64,000 bases of DNA from Lonicera japonica (GCA_021464415.1 CM038471.1:15290422-15354421); one strand, 5' to 3'. Counted from the first letter of the stretch, positions 10,605 to 24,800 are shown. The notes: a model not told the origin generated them from the sequence alone. Numbers and translations: made by a program.

Positions 10605-13104
10605 TGTGACGCCCCGAAATCCTGTTCAGAGGATTTCACCTCCGAGGCCCGGTTAGTCACGGTGCCGTACTCGATGACGGGTGTTAAGGTATAAATTATA
10701 ACTTATATAAAAAGAGAATTTCATATAAACCGGTAATTTTAGAAAATTTTGGCATGTGAAGTTTGTTCATAAAGATAAACCAAAACCTATTAAAATGTAA
10801 ATATAATCCATTTCTAATAGATACTCCACATTTAAGAAATATAATTTATACAAAGCCTCCAATGAGGTCCCAATCTCAATAAGCCTTATATCAAAATACA
10901 ACACTACAATACATAAACATTTATTAACTAAACAACTAGTATACAAGTCATTTCCCAAAGACTTAGGTGATTAGAGTCCATCAGAGCTATCTAGACTTGT
11001 ACTCGTACCATTTCCGCGAACACCTGCAAAACCTGGTTTGAAAAATGGGAGTGAGCCAAACGGGCTCAGTGGGAACTATAAGGGTTCGAATAAGAAAATA
11101 AGTTGGAAACCATGCATGCCATGTAATGCAATGTAATGAAAGTAAATTTAGTTTATATGAGCTTCTCTGTAATAAATCACCTCAGGGTAAAATACATTTC
11201 TTGTTCTGTATATACAACTGTAAATACATATATATATATAGTACATTTCTGAAGCAGCCAATGCACGGAAAACCTTTCGTGAATTGTATATATAATGTCC
11301 CCAACCTAAAGTATAAGAAAGGCAATATATGTATATATACATCATCATATTGTATATGCCACAACACCGCGACTAGATATATCACATAAATCATATGTCA
11401 TCCTCACGTCTAGGATTTTCACATCTACTGTGCACAGAAATAGCCGACAACTCGGTTTCTTTTGCCCCCAAGGTAGGGACCACCTACCGGGTCCACCTAG
11501 ATGCTACATCACGCAGCCACAAAGGCATACGCTACAATAATCTTCACGTAGCCACCAAGGCATACGCTACGGGTATCACTAACATCTATCTAGTACGAAC
11601 GGTGTGGCCATCCGATATGAAATCACAATAATCATCTCATCAAAGTATATAATATAATTAAGAATATCCAAATACAAGCTCAACATAATGTGTATAAAGT
11701 GTGTAGGCCAATACACCTTAAACTCCGTAGTGGTATTGTTGTTGAGCTTAAACAAGTTCCGCCAAGTCCGTTAATTAGTAAGAAAAACCAGGAAATCATC
11801 AGTTTGGGAGGTTTTATATGTTTTCATCAATTTGGCCCCAAGCCAAGTCTAATACAATCCAATAATGTATACGAGTTCCCAATTAGCCTCCCATTATGAT
11901 TTAAAGACTTGATTTATTCAAAACACATTTATGTATTTGACCAGCATACTTACGGACTGGCTAGGTGAGTAGAAAATCTCATAAATATAGCTTATAACTT
12001 AAAACACAACAACAATACCACCAATATATGTAACTTTGTCCAATATAGATTAAATCTCATATATGACATCATACATAAGCGCACGATAGTTTAGCATATA
12101 TAATCATATACATACTTGAAGGTCATATACCAAACTTTCTTATAAATCATTTCCAATTAGGGATTTTTGTCTAAAATCGTTATTGATGTTATATATGATG
12201 CAAATCTATCAAAGTTATCCAAAGAAATTGACCCAAGCCCCATGCATATGCAACTTTGAGTAAAAACCCTAGGTTTTGCTTGATTTGGTGTAAATATGTT
12301 ATAATAAGTTGAAAAGAAGTTTAAATACTATTTTTCCCACCTTAGGAGGGTCAATCCCTCGAAGTATTGCGGAAGAATCGAGCCAAAAGGCGTAGATGCG
12401 AAAAACCCCCAATTTCACTCAAAACCCTAGCCATGGCTTCTTAAGGAGGAGGAAGATGAAATTGATGATGAAGATGATGGTGATGATGTTAGTTTGGTGG
12501 GGAATAATAAGCATACAGTGATATCTCAATATCCCCTCAACTCACTCCTCACTTCTCTCTCTAAAAGCTCTCCAATTGTGGGGTTCAAAATGAAGAAAGG
12601 AAGAGAAGAAGATATATAAAAACTCTCGCCAGCACGATGTAGTCGACTCCTTACTATTCATGTAGTCGACTTCATGAGGTAGTCGACTACATCCCTTTCC
12701 ATGTAGTCGACTTCATAGGCTTACTTTGGCCTCCTTCAATTTTTGGTCATCAGCTCGACTTCGCTTGCACTTTTAAACATCAAGGAGCTGGAATTAGGTC
12801 TCGGCCAAAAAATGGAAGTTGTAGAGGGGATTGAGATGAAGACGTGGCAAAAAATGGGGACTCATTTGGAGTTCAGATGAAGAAGATATAGACTTCCAAA
12901 GTCGGGTAAAATTTATCAATCGCGTAAGACCAAACTTGTGATTTTCGAGCCGATTTCCATCCGAGTCACCCGAAACAACTTATAGTCATTATAAAACACT
13001 TAAATATTTTAATATGACTAGTTAGAAGTTTCCAAACCATGTCAACCTTTACAGAACCCAATTTGGCTATCCTAAGCCCGGTTCTGCCTTATACGCGATA
13101 TGCT
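10605..13104 (-). mobile_element. Gypsy LTR C inside the 5' LTR of F
   Basis: It starts TGTGACGCCCCG, the reversed LTR terminus seen repeatedly in this window. The undisturbed site in the 3' LTR of F (about 20805) shows where it inserted. It is flanked by a direct GCTAGCCC repeat, longer than the usual 5 bp, and the expected TATTACA right end is not visible. The right end is therefore probably eroded. Its palindrome array (12636-12716) shares the AGTCGACT core with LTR A. Confidence 0.75.
12636..12716. repeat. Palindrome array, AGTCGACT core (LTR C)
   Basis: Four copies of GTAGTCGACT(T/A/C)C(A/C) lie in a row. They are imperfect versions of the perfect palindromes in LTR A, in the opposite orientation. 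Confidence 0.85.
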
Positions 13105-13350
13105 AGCCCGTAGTGTTATGCACTGTCTTGCACTTGCTAAGTCTGGTTTTATATATTGGTTATATGTATACAAGATTTTGTACAGTACTATCATCTTCTA
13201 TCCTGCTGATTGACATGTGTGATATTTACTGTTTAAATTTCTTTATGTGTTTTCATATATACCCATTTTAGTCAATCTAAGATGGGTTATTATCACTCCA
13301 GGTATTAATTATGGGTGTTGTCCTGTAGATTAAGGCAGGGGTGTTACAAA

Positions 13351-13360
13351 TTGGTATCAG
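13351..13360 (+). other. Primer-binding site of element F
   Basis: TTGGTATCAG begins two bases after the 5' LTR end. It is complementary to the 3' end of plant initiator-methionine tRNA, the usual primer of these elements. Confidence 0.8.
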
Positions 13361-14935
13361 TGCATAGGTTGACGAGTACTTAGGCTTGATGGGGACGAAA
13401 TGTGTTGTGATTCTCGTTATTCATTTCGGTATATTTGGTAATTGTGATATGTATATTCCTGAGGTCGTGTTTTGTATGCTACAGCTTGAATTTTGAAGAT
13501 GATTTTGTATCCTATAGCTCATCTAGAGCTTGTTAGCCCATGCGATGTGGCAAGTTTTTTCTTCGTTGATTACAATTAGTGTGGTTATCGATGGTTGTGT
13601 CTTGCGGTTAGATCTATTTGGAGTTTTGATGTTAAGCATCTGCATTTTGGCCTTGTGAATTTGGTACTACATGATGCGAGTGTATCGCATGAAAATTCTT
13701 TTGTGTTTTTCTGTGTTCCCCACGAGAAAAGTAAAATCCTTATCTCAATAATAAGTTAACAAGTTCTAGCTTCGTCACATCGTCTGCTTGTTGTTTCCCA
13801 AGATTGTTCTGTTTGTCTTGTTTTTGGATTGTATTTCTACCTCGTGTGATTTTGGTTAGTCTCATGAAAAGAGAAGACTAGATGTAATTTGGGATAAAAG
13901 TTTAGTTTTCTTTGTTAATAGAAAATTTTGAAGGAATCTGACAGGTAGCACAAAAATTTGCCAAAATGATTAGTCCTCCTAGAGTACGACGAGGTAAGGA
14001 TCTTATTAGTCATGAGTGATGAATTAAGGCAAATGATAGTTATAGATGCTGGTAATATGGTCATGATAGAAGGGAGTATTCATTCTTGTGGTTTATGGGA
14101 AAAGAAGGTTCTTCCAGATAATATAGATCAATATCTATAAGGGACTAGTAAAGAGTCGCATACTTCATTTAGCTTTCAGGAATTAAGTAGTTCATTTCCT
14201 TCTTAATTGTCTACTAAATCACCCGAGGAAAGGTGTTCAGTATGTGGGAGGATAGTACGTTCACAATATAGTTGTTTTTTCTTGTGGCGAATATATTGAA
14301 TCGGCAGATAAATTTCATAGGCAAATTTTATATAATGGTTTGCATTTCATAAGTATATATATATATTATATCTTATATAATATGGTGGTTGGTTATACCT
14401 TGGGAGAAATCTCATGCTAGAAAGACAAGGAAGTCTGTGATGTTTGTAATGATCTCTGTTGTACCTTCTCACATATGGCTTGGAACTTTTGGATATATCA
14501 AGAATGTGGGTAGATGATGATTATATTCTGTGATAGTTTGAGACTATTTTAATATGCCGTTTTGGAAATTTCTTAGATAAGAATCGTATAGTATATAAAC
14601 TTTTGTATTTTGAATGTTTTGGATTTCAATTTATGGGTTATGGAACTTTCTATGGGTATAAAGTATTATCCTTTATAGATGATCTTGATTTAGTTGCCGT
14701 TGGTATTTTGAGTTTTTGGACATAGGGAAATAGGATATATAGAGTACTTGCAATTCTTGATCTGATACATGATCTTGTACAACATCTTTGTAGGGAAGCC
14801 GATTTTGTGAATCTTGAAAGTTGTAGAGAGCAAAGAAATGAGGATGTGGCAAAAAACGGAGAGTCGTTTGGACCTTGGATGAAGAAGTTATGGTTCGCCC
14901 TCTCTCGTGACTTACCCGGAACCACTCATCCAAAA
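13361..14935 (+). other. Internal remnant of element F, no readable gag or pol
   Basis: A gag-like start, MISPPRVRRGKDL, can be read from about 13966 but ends within 20 codons. A short CSVCGRIV string near 14240 is cysteine-rich but does not form a CCHC knuckle. From about 14815 to 14893 there is a copy of the conserved LTR block also present in the other LTRs, so foreign LTR sequence is already fused in. Nothing else is recognisable. Confidence 0.5.
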
Positions 14936-15299
14936 GGGGCAATACATCAACACATGCTCAACTGACCCACAATAATGACATGCCTGAGAAGGGGACTCGT
15001 GCTCAGCGAAAATAATCTCGGACTCCTCGGTTTAAACAGCCCTATCCACCTTCTCTACCAATCCCAAGCATAATCGGTACCAACACCGACACTCACGGTA
15101 GATGGAGGAGTAACATTTAAATCACTAGAAGAGGACAACCTGAAAGAAAATTGCGCACGATGAACAAAAGATAAGGGTGTAATATGCATATGGACAACCC
15201 CTTACACGGAACAAACCGCTACTCAACAAGACACACTTGTCATGCTCACTCTAAATGCATAACTACCCATAAACCCCGCGAAGATAATTGAACCTATAC
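14936..15299 (-). pseudogene. gag zinc-knuckle fragment of minus-strand element K
   Basis: Read on the minus strand, 14980-14939 encodes CHYCGSVEHVLMYC, a complete CX2CX4HX4C nucleic-acid-binding knuckle of a retrotransposon gag. Upstream on that strand, short patches such as EHESPSQA remain. Only about 320 bp separate the knuckle from the primer site at 15300-15313. This is far less than a normal gag N-terminal half, so the region is internally deleted. Confidence 0.7.
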
Positions 15300-15313
15300 C
15301 TCTGATACCAACT
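15300..15313 (-). other. Primer-binding site of element K
   Basis: On the minus strand AGTTGGTATCAGAG directly follows the LTR end. It is complementary to initiator-Met tRNA. Confidence 0.85.
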
Positions 15314-16439
15314 TGTGATGCCCTGAATCCCGTTTTGAGATTTTCACCCTCGGGACCCAGTTAATCACGGATGCCGTGCGCGACGGCGGGTTTAACATAT
15401 AAAAATTTCGACTTTTAAAAAACTTTTCTTAAATAAAATATCTTGGTTTACAAAAGCTCGGCATGTGGAGTTCATTTAAATAAAAACCAAACCCGTGAGG
15501 TTTACAAAGCACATTCACACAAATACAATTACATCCAACTCCACATATATATAAAAACCATTTATACAAATCCATAATCAATTACCCAAAATAATTGCAA
15601 AGTCCATACTTAAATACAAAGAGTTTAATACGACAAAAGGTTATATACAACCAAATCCTTGGTTTAAGGACTACAAAAGTTATAGGACATCAGAGGCAAC
15701 TAGACTCGTAGACCATGCACCAATCCCCGATGCTTAACCTACAAAAATGTTTAGAAAACGGGGTGAGCCAAATCTGGGCTCAGTGGGAACTATATAGGTT
15801 TTATATAGAAAATAATTATTTTACGTTAATGCAATAATTTGAAAACCATGCAGTGCAATGCAACTCACACACCCTAGCGTGCAAATCCCACTAGGAATCC
15901 TATCCTAGTCACCAGGAAGATGACTATTTGATCAACCTATTCCAGCCCTAGACTTCCCATAGAATACCCTAAGCTAACTTCGCGTTGCTAGGGAATTGTG
16001 AATATAAACCTACTTGAATACATTTCCTGGTGTAACTCAAGGCTATACTATGCTATTCGTTACCTATACCGTAAGTTGTGACAATTGGCCAAGTATCTAT
16101 TATTTTCTCTTTAGTTATAGTACATTATGGATTCCATACTTGGCCACCTGCAAGGCTTTATCCCTATTTCGTCCTCACAACCAAAACACATACTCACACT
16201 CGTATACCAAGTTTCTATGGTCATTAGCTATTAATACTTTCCACTTTATATATAAGTACATTATGAGTGACCAACGCTTTCCTATGTATATTATGTTCAT
16301 TTACGATAGTGTTGTGAACACCCCAATCCACGACTCTCATGTGAATACTGCTTTTCTTAAAACGAGCATATTGCATTTAGCCCTAAGTCATCATGCATAT
16401 AGAAGACCGTTAGGAAAGACTCCAATTTTCGGACGCGTT

Positions 16440-17440
16440 GGGATCTGATATAACCTTTGTTACCTCTTTGCTTACTAGGACGGGAATCTACCTGCCAGCC
16501 GTGCGGTTGGCACCTAACCGCACGCCCCAGCCGCACACTCCAGCCGCACCCCCTGTGCGGTTGGTTTCTTTTGAGGGTTTTTGGCGAAAATTTCCCTACA
16601 AATAGGACCCTTGGGGTCTTATTTGGGATCATCAACACTCAATAGTGTTTTTAGTAAGGTGAAGTTCTGTCAAAATTGTTAGAGAGTGTTTTCTTTTAGA
16701 GAAACTCTAGTGAGAGAGAGTTAGAGAGAGAAAGTTTTAAAGAGAGAAAGTTCTAAAGAGAGAAAGGAGCAATCAAGGTAAGCATGCTTTCTTCTTCAAG
16801 CGCATCAGGTACGTCTTTCTACAACTCTCCTAAATTTCAATACTGCATTTAAATTCTTTTTTAATACAGAAAATTAGATAACTTGCAAAGAAGTCCGTTG
16901 TTTTCAAAATAAATCCCTTCCGATCTTTATCAGAAATCTAAAACCTGTTTTGACACGTTTTAAAAATAAAACAAAAATACAAAAACAGTTTCCAAAAGAA
17001 CGGAACTACGAGACTCTGATTTCATTCTACGAATGAATACGTAGGCGCTCGCAAAGCTCGAGTCTGATTTCAAAATACCATTTTAAACTGAATTTATCCA
17101 GAAAGGACTATTCTGAAAACAATTCAAACTATTTGCAAGATATCTAAAATAGGAACTAAATACATGATCCATTAAGAGACCGAAAGGGCGAATTGGGTGC
17201 CTAACACCTTCCCAATTCGTAACGTAGTTCCCGAACACTAGCAAAGTAAATTTTCAAAATAAAACTCTGGTTTCAAACGTATGAGAGATAGTTCGTTTTC
17301 GAATTGTCTTTCGTACGATCTTTTGTTTGTTTTCTTGTAAAACAAACTGGCGACTCTATAAAACACGTTTTCAAAGAAAATCGAGAACGAGGATTTCTCC
17401 TTCTCAAGAGTCGGGGGGTCCAAATTCTCACAAGTGTCTG
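16440..17440 (+). mobile_element. Ogre/Tat-like LTR and leader fragment inside LTR K
   Basis: The stretch contains AAAGGGCGAATTGGGTGCC and AACACCTTCCCAATTCG near 17182-17220. I recognise this as the conserved pre-end segment of Tat/Ogre-type gypsy LTRs. TGGCGACTC near 17348 resembles their tRNA-Arg-type primer site. A short leader follows, and the fragment ends near 17440. The boundaries are approximate and no target duplication was identified. Confidence 0.5.
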
Positions 17441-19325
17441 TATTATTGTTCTTACTAAAGGTACACTCGTCCGAGACAATATATAATCACCCATGCCATA
17501 CAAGATATGATACGATACAATAATAATGATAATATAAACAATTCACATCCACAACACATCGATATGTATCGTATTTCCTGTATAATGCCTCGGTTTCACC
17601 TCGCGGTCTGACCAGGCCCAGAATAGAGAATCCAGCAAGTCCCGAAGGATCCAAAGTTCTTGTCCATGTCTCCTCTAGGTGGGGTGGCGGCTCAGGGATT
17701 TGGTTCTCCAAGTAGGTCATTCGGAAATAGCCCACGCGACGGTCACTTTCCCAGGGAACAACACTCCGAATAGTTAACGAGGTGAACGCCCATACAAGCT
17801 TCTATGACACCCTAGAAAAACTACACCAGGCGATACCCTAGTAGGGTGATGACCATTAGTAGCCCAACTACCTAATGGGGACTCACCATTTGGGTAAGTA
17901 GTGGCACACGAGACCTGCTCCGCTAGCCGGGGAAACACTATAGCCTAGAACACATAGTCCTGTGGGAAGGCAAGATACACAGAGTGGGCTCTCCTTTGTG
18001 GACACACACAACCATCGGTGGAGTCACCGACTTCATTTTTACCATGCACGGTTTAGGGATTTTCACCCATGGGCGGCAATAGGCGGCCCATCTTCGAGTC
18101 ACCGGAAGCTACCCGACGCTCGGTCAATCATATTCAGCCCATATGTGTGATCACAGTAACAAGCATCATATTTATTCATTTTCCACAATGAATATCATCA
18201 TCATCATCAATCACACATCACACATATGGCTCATCGTTATATATATAATCATATAATCGCTCAATATCCATTTATCATCATTAACATCACCGTTAATCAT
18301 TTCTACAAAAGTATTCATCACTCATATACTCCATATGTTTATCATCACGTGATTATTCTCATAATAAGGCCAATTGGTTCATTATTAATGTCATATATGA
18401 TATTTCTCATTAGGTATTTTATGATGATACTCATGTCATCCTATCAAGCCAAGTATTGGTTATTATGATTCTAGTTCATCCGGCATACTAATAAAACTCG
18501 CCTAGAGGTTTGTGTTCATGACCAAGGGAAATTAGTGCCCTAACAACTATGTTTTATGTGTTCTAAAGAGTATCGGGATTAAACTCTTGTTACTAGTGCC
18601 TAGCACACTCCACACATGCCACTAGACTTGCACGTTAAGGCGTAACGCTCCACCGTAATGGGTTCTCACCACATATACCATAAATAATACCCTTCAATCG
18701 TATCTAGTGGTATAGGTGTGTATCGCTATCATTAATAACCCACAATCATCCATTTATAAGCACAAGACCTAAAAACCCCAATTTATAAGTCATACGGGTA
18801 ACTACGAAGCGGTTTCACACGAATATCTAGGTACGCATGCTAAATCGTGGAACTAGATGATCATTCACGTTGTAGGAGTGATAATCTATCAATATCTGTC
18901 ACTAATCTCAGAATTTTCTAGCCCAAACCCTAAGAAATGCAAACAATCAATGATTGTAATGAAAACCCCCAATTTGTAGTTTAAATTTATAACACATCAA
19001 TCAAACATTGGAAAACAAGTTTTAGTACTAGTGTCCCCACCTTAGACAAGCCGAATCCGCAAGTTGATGAAGCGTAGAAGTCGTACCGCCCTAGCCCTAG
19101 CTCCAACGCAAACTCCAACAAAGGAAGAAGGTGGGAAAGATGATGAATTGTGAAGGAGAAAGTGATTCAGGACTCAAATCTTGGATGAGGGATGAGAGAT
19201 GTGTAGAAGCTCTTCTCTCTCTCTCTAGACTCTCTCTCACTCCCCTAGATGTTAGATGCTCGAAAATGGGATTGTAGGGTAGTTAAATGACTTAAAAACG
19301 GGTTAAAAATGCTGATCGACCATGG

Positions 19326-19387
19326 GTCCCCCATGATCAATCATGAACCCTTCTGGAACTCCTCTGGAAGACCATGATCGATCATGG
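19326..19387. repeat. Palindrome array, CATGATCGATCATG core (LTR K)
   Basis: It contains the perfect palindrome CCATGATCGATCATGG at 19372-19387 and the near-palindromes CCATGATCAATCATGA and GACCATGGGTC to its left. LTRs D and M share the core. Confidence 0.9.
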
Positions 19388-19787
19388 AAGTCAATGCAAC
19401 AGCAAATGACTTTTCGAGCCCAAAACGGACCTCGAAACGGCTGAATATCAACTTAACCCAAACACAAAAGTTGTAGAGGGAAAAGAAATGAAGATGTGGC
19501 CAAAAACAGAGAGTCGTTTGGACCTCGGATGAAAAATTTATGGCCTCTCAAAGTTAACCAAAAATCGACAGATAACGAAAAGTCGAATTACGCGATTATC
19601 GCTTCGGTTTCAATCCGAACCACTCGAATGACTAAACGAACACTCACATGAGTGGAAGGAGGTAAATATGACCAATACGAAGTGATAGAACATTATGAGG
19701 CTCTTCGAATCAAGATTTCCCCACCCGAGGTGAAATGAGCAGACGAATGAAAACAACTACAAGGAAACGAAAGAACGGGGTATTACA

Positions 19788-21047
19788 CCTTGGAAGTATG
19801 AATGCTATTTGTAATGAAATTGAATTGTTAATATTTTATACACATCAAGGGATATCTAATGAGAATTGCTAAAGGGTATATGGCATAGATTGCTTCATGT
19901 GTTTACTAAATAGCATGCTATGCATATTATACAATATTACATTTGTGTCAACCGGAATCTTGGAGATCCTTTGGCAAGCTTGGATCATTCTTCTGGCCTA
20001 TCATATAGGCGTACATCTCTTATCAGTATGCCGGGAGCTTCTTATGATTATTGTATTGTTTTGGATGTGACATGATCCAGATATGGGTCCGGATATGATT
20101 ATGTTCTGGATGTGATATGATCCTGATATGGATCCGGATATGATTCTATTGTGGCCCTTCGATTGTGAAGGGATGATGTATTGATCTGTGCTTATTAGGA
20201 TGGAAAATAAGTAGGGCCTGGTGCCCTTGGGTTGAAAATCCCTAAACCTCCGGAGGGCAGCAACGCGTCAGTTGTTTAGAGCCAGTGGTGTGTAGCCCAA
20301 AAATCTAGACAACAGTAAGGTACTGATGGTTCTATGGTTATGTTACTATTGGTGGACGTGTGGTCTAAATTGATTATGATCGAATGATATAGCCTGGGGC
20401 CGATGGGCCAATTTATGATTATTGTTGAATTTTCTCTTTGGCGGTCAAGCCCTTGCTATACTTCGGTTCGGTATGGATATATTCTGTCTACGTGGCTCTG
20501 AGGTTGACACAAGGGAGGTAACTTGCATATGCATGAGCTCGTATAGTTTCATATGATGATGGTTTTAAAACCAAAGCATTTGTTATAATATGAATTGTTG
20601 TTGAACTGTAAATTGTATTCTCGTTATGTTATCCACTATTTCCCCCCCTACTAAGCTGTGAGCTCACCCCGTGTTTTATTTACAATTTCAGGTACTCAGG
20701 GGGCGTACGATGATAACGGGAATATGGGTTCGGGAACGAAATAGATGGCTCTGATACATATTCACTTTTTGTTATATATATGTTATCTCAGGAAGCCATG
20801 GCTAGCCCGTAGTGTTATGCACTGTCTTGCACTTGCTAAGTCTGGTTTTATATATTAGTTATATGTATACAAGATTTTGTACAGTACTATCATCTTCTAT
20901 CCTGCTGATTGACATGTGTGATATTTACTGCTTAAATTTCTTTATGTGTTTTCATATATACCCATTTTAGTCAATCTAAGATGGGTTAATAGCATTCCAG
21001 GTCTTAATTACGGGTGTTGTCCTGTAGATTAAGGCAGGGGTGTTACA
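19788..21047 (+). mobile_element. 3' LTR fragment of element F
   Basis: It matches the last 1.26 kb of the 5' LTR (9594-10604 joined to 13105-13348) with few differences, and ends GGGGTGTTACA before TSD TCAAG. Its first 1.4 kb is missing. It also preserves the empty site into which LTR C inserted in the 5' LTR. Confidence 0.88.
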
Positions 21048-21891
21048 TCAAGCCTAGAGGCTTTTAGAGAGAGATTAAGAGCTTCTTTGAGAGAGATTTA
21101 GAGAGACTCTTATCCCACATCTTTACCACTTGAAAACTCCATTAAATCAACACCAAATCAACCCCTCAGAAACACTATTCATCATCATCTTCATCCTTTC
21201 TTCCTCCATGGCTAAGACTCAAAGGGAGAGATTGGGGATTTGGCGATTGGAGGACTTTGGCTCTGTTCAACCTTTCAAACTCGAGGAATAAGCTGCATAA
21301 AGGTGGGAATCTAACCTTAAAACCTATTTTATAACTTATTGTTGCTTGGATATGATTATGATTTTCCAATAAGTTTACCTAAAAACCTAACTCTTCAAAA
21401 AGTGGTTTTTGAGTATAAGTTAATAGCTTAACTTAAACTTGAAATTAATGCTTATAATGGTTTATATATGAGTTAAATTACACGATTTAACAAGAAACTA
21501 CGATTTATTACTTGCGTTGCCCAAAAACCCCCTTAGAACCCTATCAATTGTTAAAGATTCCTATTATAAAACTTAATACTTATTCTTAAAGGTTCAAGTA
21601 GTGGATTCTTTATGTTAAACCTTTGCCTACAAGTTGTTGTGATGTTATAAATCGTCGATATGAGATGTTTTCTATCAGTTACATTATACATGTTTTATGT
21701 GATTAATGCGAATTATGTTTTATAGCACAATTACTATTTAAATGAGCCAGTTGATATGTTATTGCCATCATATGCTACCACTAGTCTATGGTAGGACTCG
21801 TGTTTGGTCTCTAACAATTGGGGCCGGAATTTAGGACATAGTCTCCTGGGTGCAAGATCTAAAACCGTGCATGGAAAAGAACGGGAGGCCC

Positions 21892-24800
21892 TGTGACGCC
21901 CCGAATCCCGTTTTGAGAATTTCACCTTGGGGACCCGGTTAATCACGGATGCCATGCGCGACGACAGGTTTAAAATATAAAATCCACAACTTTAGTAAAA
22001 ACATGATCTTTAGAAGTCCCGATTTAGAAAACTTTGGCATGTGGAGTTCATTTCATCAATAAACCGTCCTGTAACATTTAAAACCACATTCCATACAAGT
22101 GGAGTCATATCAAACCACATTTAAATCAACTCCACATAAGGAAACCATCAATACAAGTTCACAATGCCAATCATTTATCAAATCAAAGTCCATTTACAAC
22201 AAAAGGGAAAACAAATCAATTATATAATACAGTCCTTATCAAAAAGGACTAAGAAAGGTCCATGGACAATAGAGGCTTCTAAATAGATACACCACGCTCC
22301 AATCGCCGAAGCCTACCCTGCAAAACTGTTAGAAAACGGGATGAGCCAAATCCGGGCTCAATGGGAACTATATAGGTTTTGTTATATGAAAATACACATA
22401 GCAACCACATGCATGTGCAGGTTTATATAGAAAGTAAGTGCTTTACTTTAAAATAATGGTTCGAAGACCGTGCATAGCAATGCAAATCCACACACTCGTG
22501 CATGCAAACCCCACTAAGATTCCTATCCTAGCCACCGGATACTAACTACCTAACTAACCGATCACATCCGTGAATATCCCATAAGTGAACCTCTCATGTA
22601 TTCCCACATTACTAAGGAATCGTCAGTCCAAGGTCATCTTGTTCTAATGCTAGCTTCCTAAGGTTCGTCACACCTTAGTGGATCAGTTCTACAACTTATG
22701 TCGATTACCCGTGCCTATATCGAAAGTCAATAACTATAGGCCAAGTATTTGTTGTTTCCACTTTAATTATAATTTATTATGAATCATATACGTGGCCAGC
22801 TAATAGGCTTTAGCTCAAGTTCATTCGTCTAAGCATTATATTACGGCGTTCTCTCAGTAGGCTATTTCGTTAGTTATGATTTCCCCTTCAATTATTAGTG
22901 CTTTAGGTTTATTATGATCCGGCTATCAAGTCTCATTAATCACACTTACTCCCATGCCCATATTCTATATCTAAGGCTCACGTTATCATCTCTTTTCATT
23001 TTATATATATATAATACATTATGAAAGGCTCGATAGTTCTCTATGTGTACCCTGTCTATCTAATAGTGTCCGTCTAAGTCCCTACATCATTTATATCATA
23101 GCCGAGGCAACACACATAAATTTATACGAGACATGATACGATACGATAGGATACAATAATAATAACATAATCAACAATCTCACAATAGCTCTCGTATCAC
23201 GTCTCTAGCATAATGCCTCAGTTTCACCCCGCGGTCAGTCCAGGCCCAGAACAACGGATCCCGAAGACTTCGAGGCTCTTGTCCATATCTCCTCTGAGTG
23301 GGGAGTAGCTCAGGGACTTGGTTCTCCAAGTAGGTCATTCGAAGATAACCCTCAAAATATTTTCCTGGGAATGACACTCTGAATAGTTAACGAGGAGAAC
23401 ACCTTATACAAACCACATCGACACTCTGGAAAGAACTACACCAAGCGATACCCTAGTAGGGTAATGACCATTAGTAACCCAACTACGTCCCGGAAAACTC
23501 GCCATTAGGAAAGTAGTGGCACACAGGACCTGCTCCGCTATTGGGAAAACTCATCTAACCCAGAACACGTAGTCCTGTGGGAAGGAAAGATACATAGAGT
23601 GGGCTCTCCTTTGTGGGCAACCACAACCACCGGCGGAGTCACCGACTTCATTTTTTTCGTGCACGGTTTAGGGATTTTCTCCTATGGGCGACAATAAGCA
23701 GCCCGTCTTCGAGCCACGCGGGCGCTACCCAATGCTTGATCCATCATATCCAGCCCATACGTGTGATCGTAACAACAGAAATATCTCGATTCCTCACTTA
23801 ACAGTGTATACAATCATCAATCATCTATCACACGTATGTTTCACACAATTGTCATCATTACATAATCATCGTTATCGATAGCATCACGTTTGTATTCCAT
23901 GGCCTTATAGCCAATTTGGTCATATTCAACATTTCTCAATGTCTAACGTATCAAGTGTATAAAACCAAGACCGTATACCACTTATGAGGGTTCTCGTGTC
24001 ATTCTAGCTAGCAAAGCATTTATTATTATGGTTCTAGTTCAACCGGTGTTCAGCATACTCGACTATTTGTGCATGTATGGCCATGGAAACCCATGCCCCC
24101 ACTAATGCCTGTTTACTACATGATTATATGGTATCTAAATCATATTCTTGTTACTAGTGCCTACCATGTATTGTACAAGGCTCTAAACTCAAGAGTCATT
24201 GCGTCACATTATGCCTTAACGGGTTCTTGCGGTAATCATCATAAATGGTGTCCTATAATCTCTTCTATTAGCAAAAATAAATATTTCTAACGTTAATACC
24301 TGTAGTCAACCATCAAACACGCTTAATTCCCCCAAACCCCAAAATTCCTAGGCTTAACATGTATGTATGAGATGGGTTCTTGATGAGTCATCTCATATAT
24401 AAGTCAAAACATGGATTAAATGCTCAAAATATGTAATAGATGCAAGAACTCATCAATATCTAACGCCAATCTAAGATTAATTTAGCCCAACCCCATGAAC
24501 ATGCATACAACCTAGGGCTTTTTGTAGAAATTCCCCAATTTAGATACAAATTGCTAATACAACACGTAAAGGTTTGTAAAAGATGTTTTATACTAGTGTT
24601 CCTACTTTAGAGTAGCAATATTGAGGAGTTGAGGAAGCATAGACATCGTATCGCCAAAACCCTAGCTCGCCTCCTAGCTCCACGAGCGAAGATGAAGGTA
24701 GAAGACAATGAATAGTGACAAATGAGGTGTTTGAAACTCAAATCTTGGGAAGGGTGAGAGATGTATGGAATATCTTGTCTCTCTTTCTAGATCTCCCTCA

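Larger units (their letters stand above)
8206..13348 (+). mobile_element. 5' LTR of element F (split by LTR C)
   Basis: It starts TGTAATACCC and ends GGGGTGTTACA, followed at once by a primer-binding site. Without LTR C it is about 2.6 kb. The segments 9594-10604 and 13105-13348 match 19788-21047 almost base for base, which identifies them as shared LTR sequence. Confidence 0.85.
15314..19787 (-). mobile_element. 5' LTR of minus-strand gypsy element K
   Basis: The plus strand reads TGTGATGCCC at the left and GGGGTATTACA at the right. The primer site on its left shows that this is the 5' LTR of a minus-strand element. Bases beside the two ends do not form a duplication, so the other LTR and most of the body were lost when K fused into element F. 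The LTR holds a palindrome array at 19326-19387. It is enlarged by a foreign Ogre/Tat-like fragment at about 16440-17440. Confidence 0.78.
8206..21047 (+). mobile_element. Gypsy-type LTR element F, internally rearranged
   Basis: The ends are TGTAATACCC and GGGGTGTTACA. The target duplication TCAAG is intact at 8201-8205 and 21048-21052. It has a 5' LTR (8206-13348, interrupted by LTR C), a Met primer site, an internal stretch without a readable gag or pol, a foreign LTR block K, and only the last 1.26 kb of the 3' LTR. The intact target duplication shows one original insertion that was later rearranged internally. Confidence 0.85.

Noticed and set aside
16014..16448. A 144-codon open frame on the plus strand.
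   Set aside because: It lies in the K LTR, has no recognisable domain and is rich in residues expected from AT-rich DNA.
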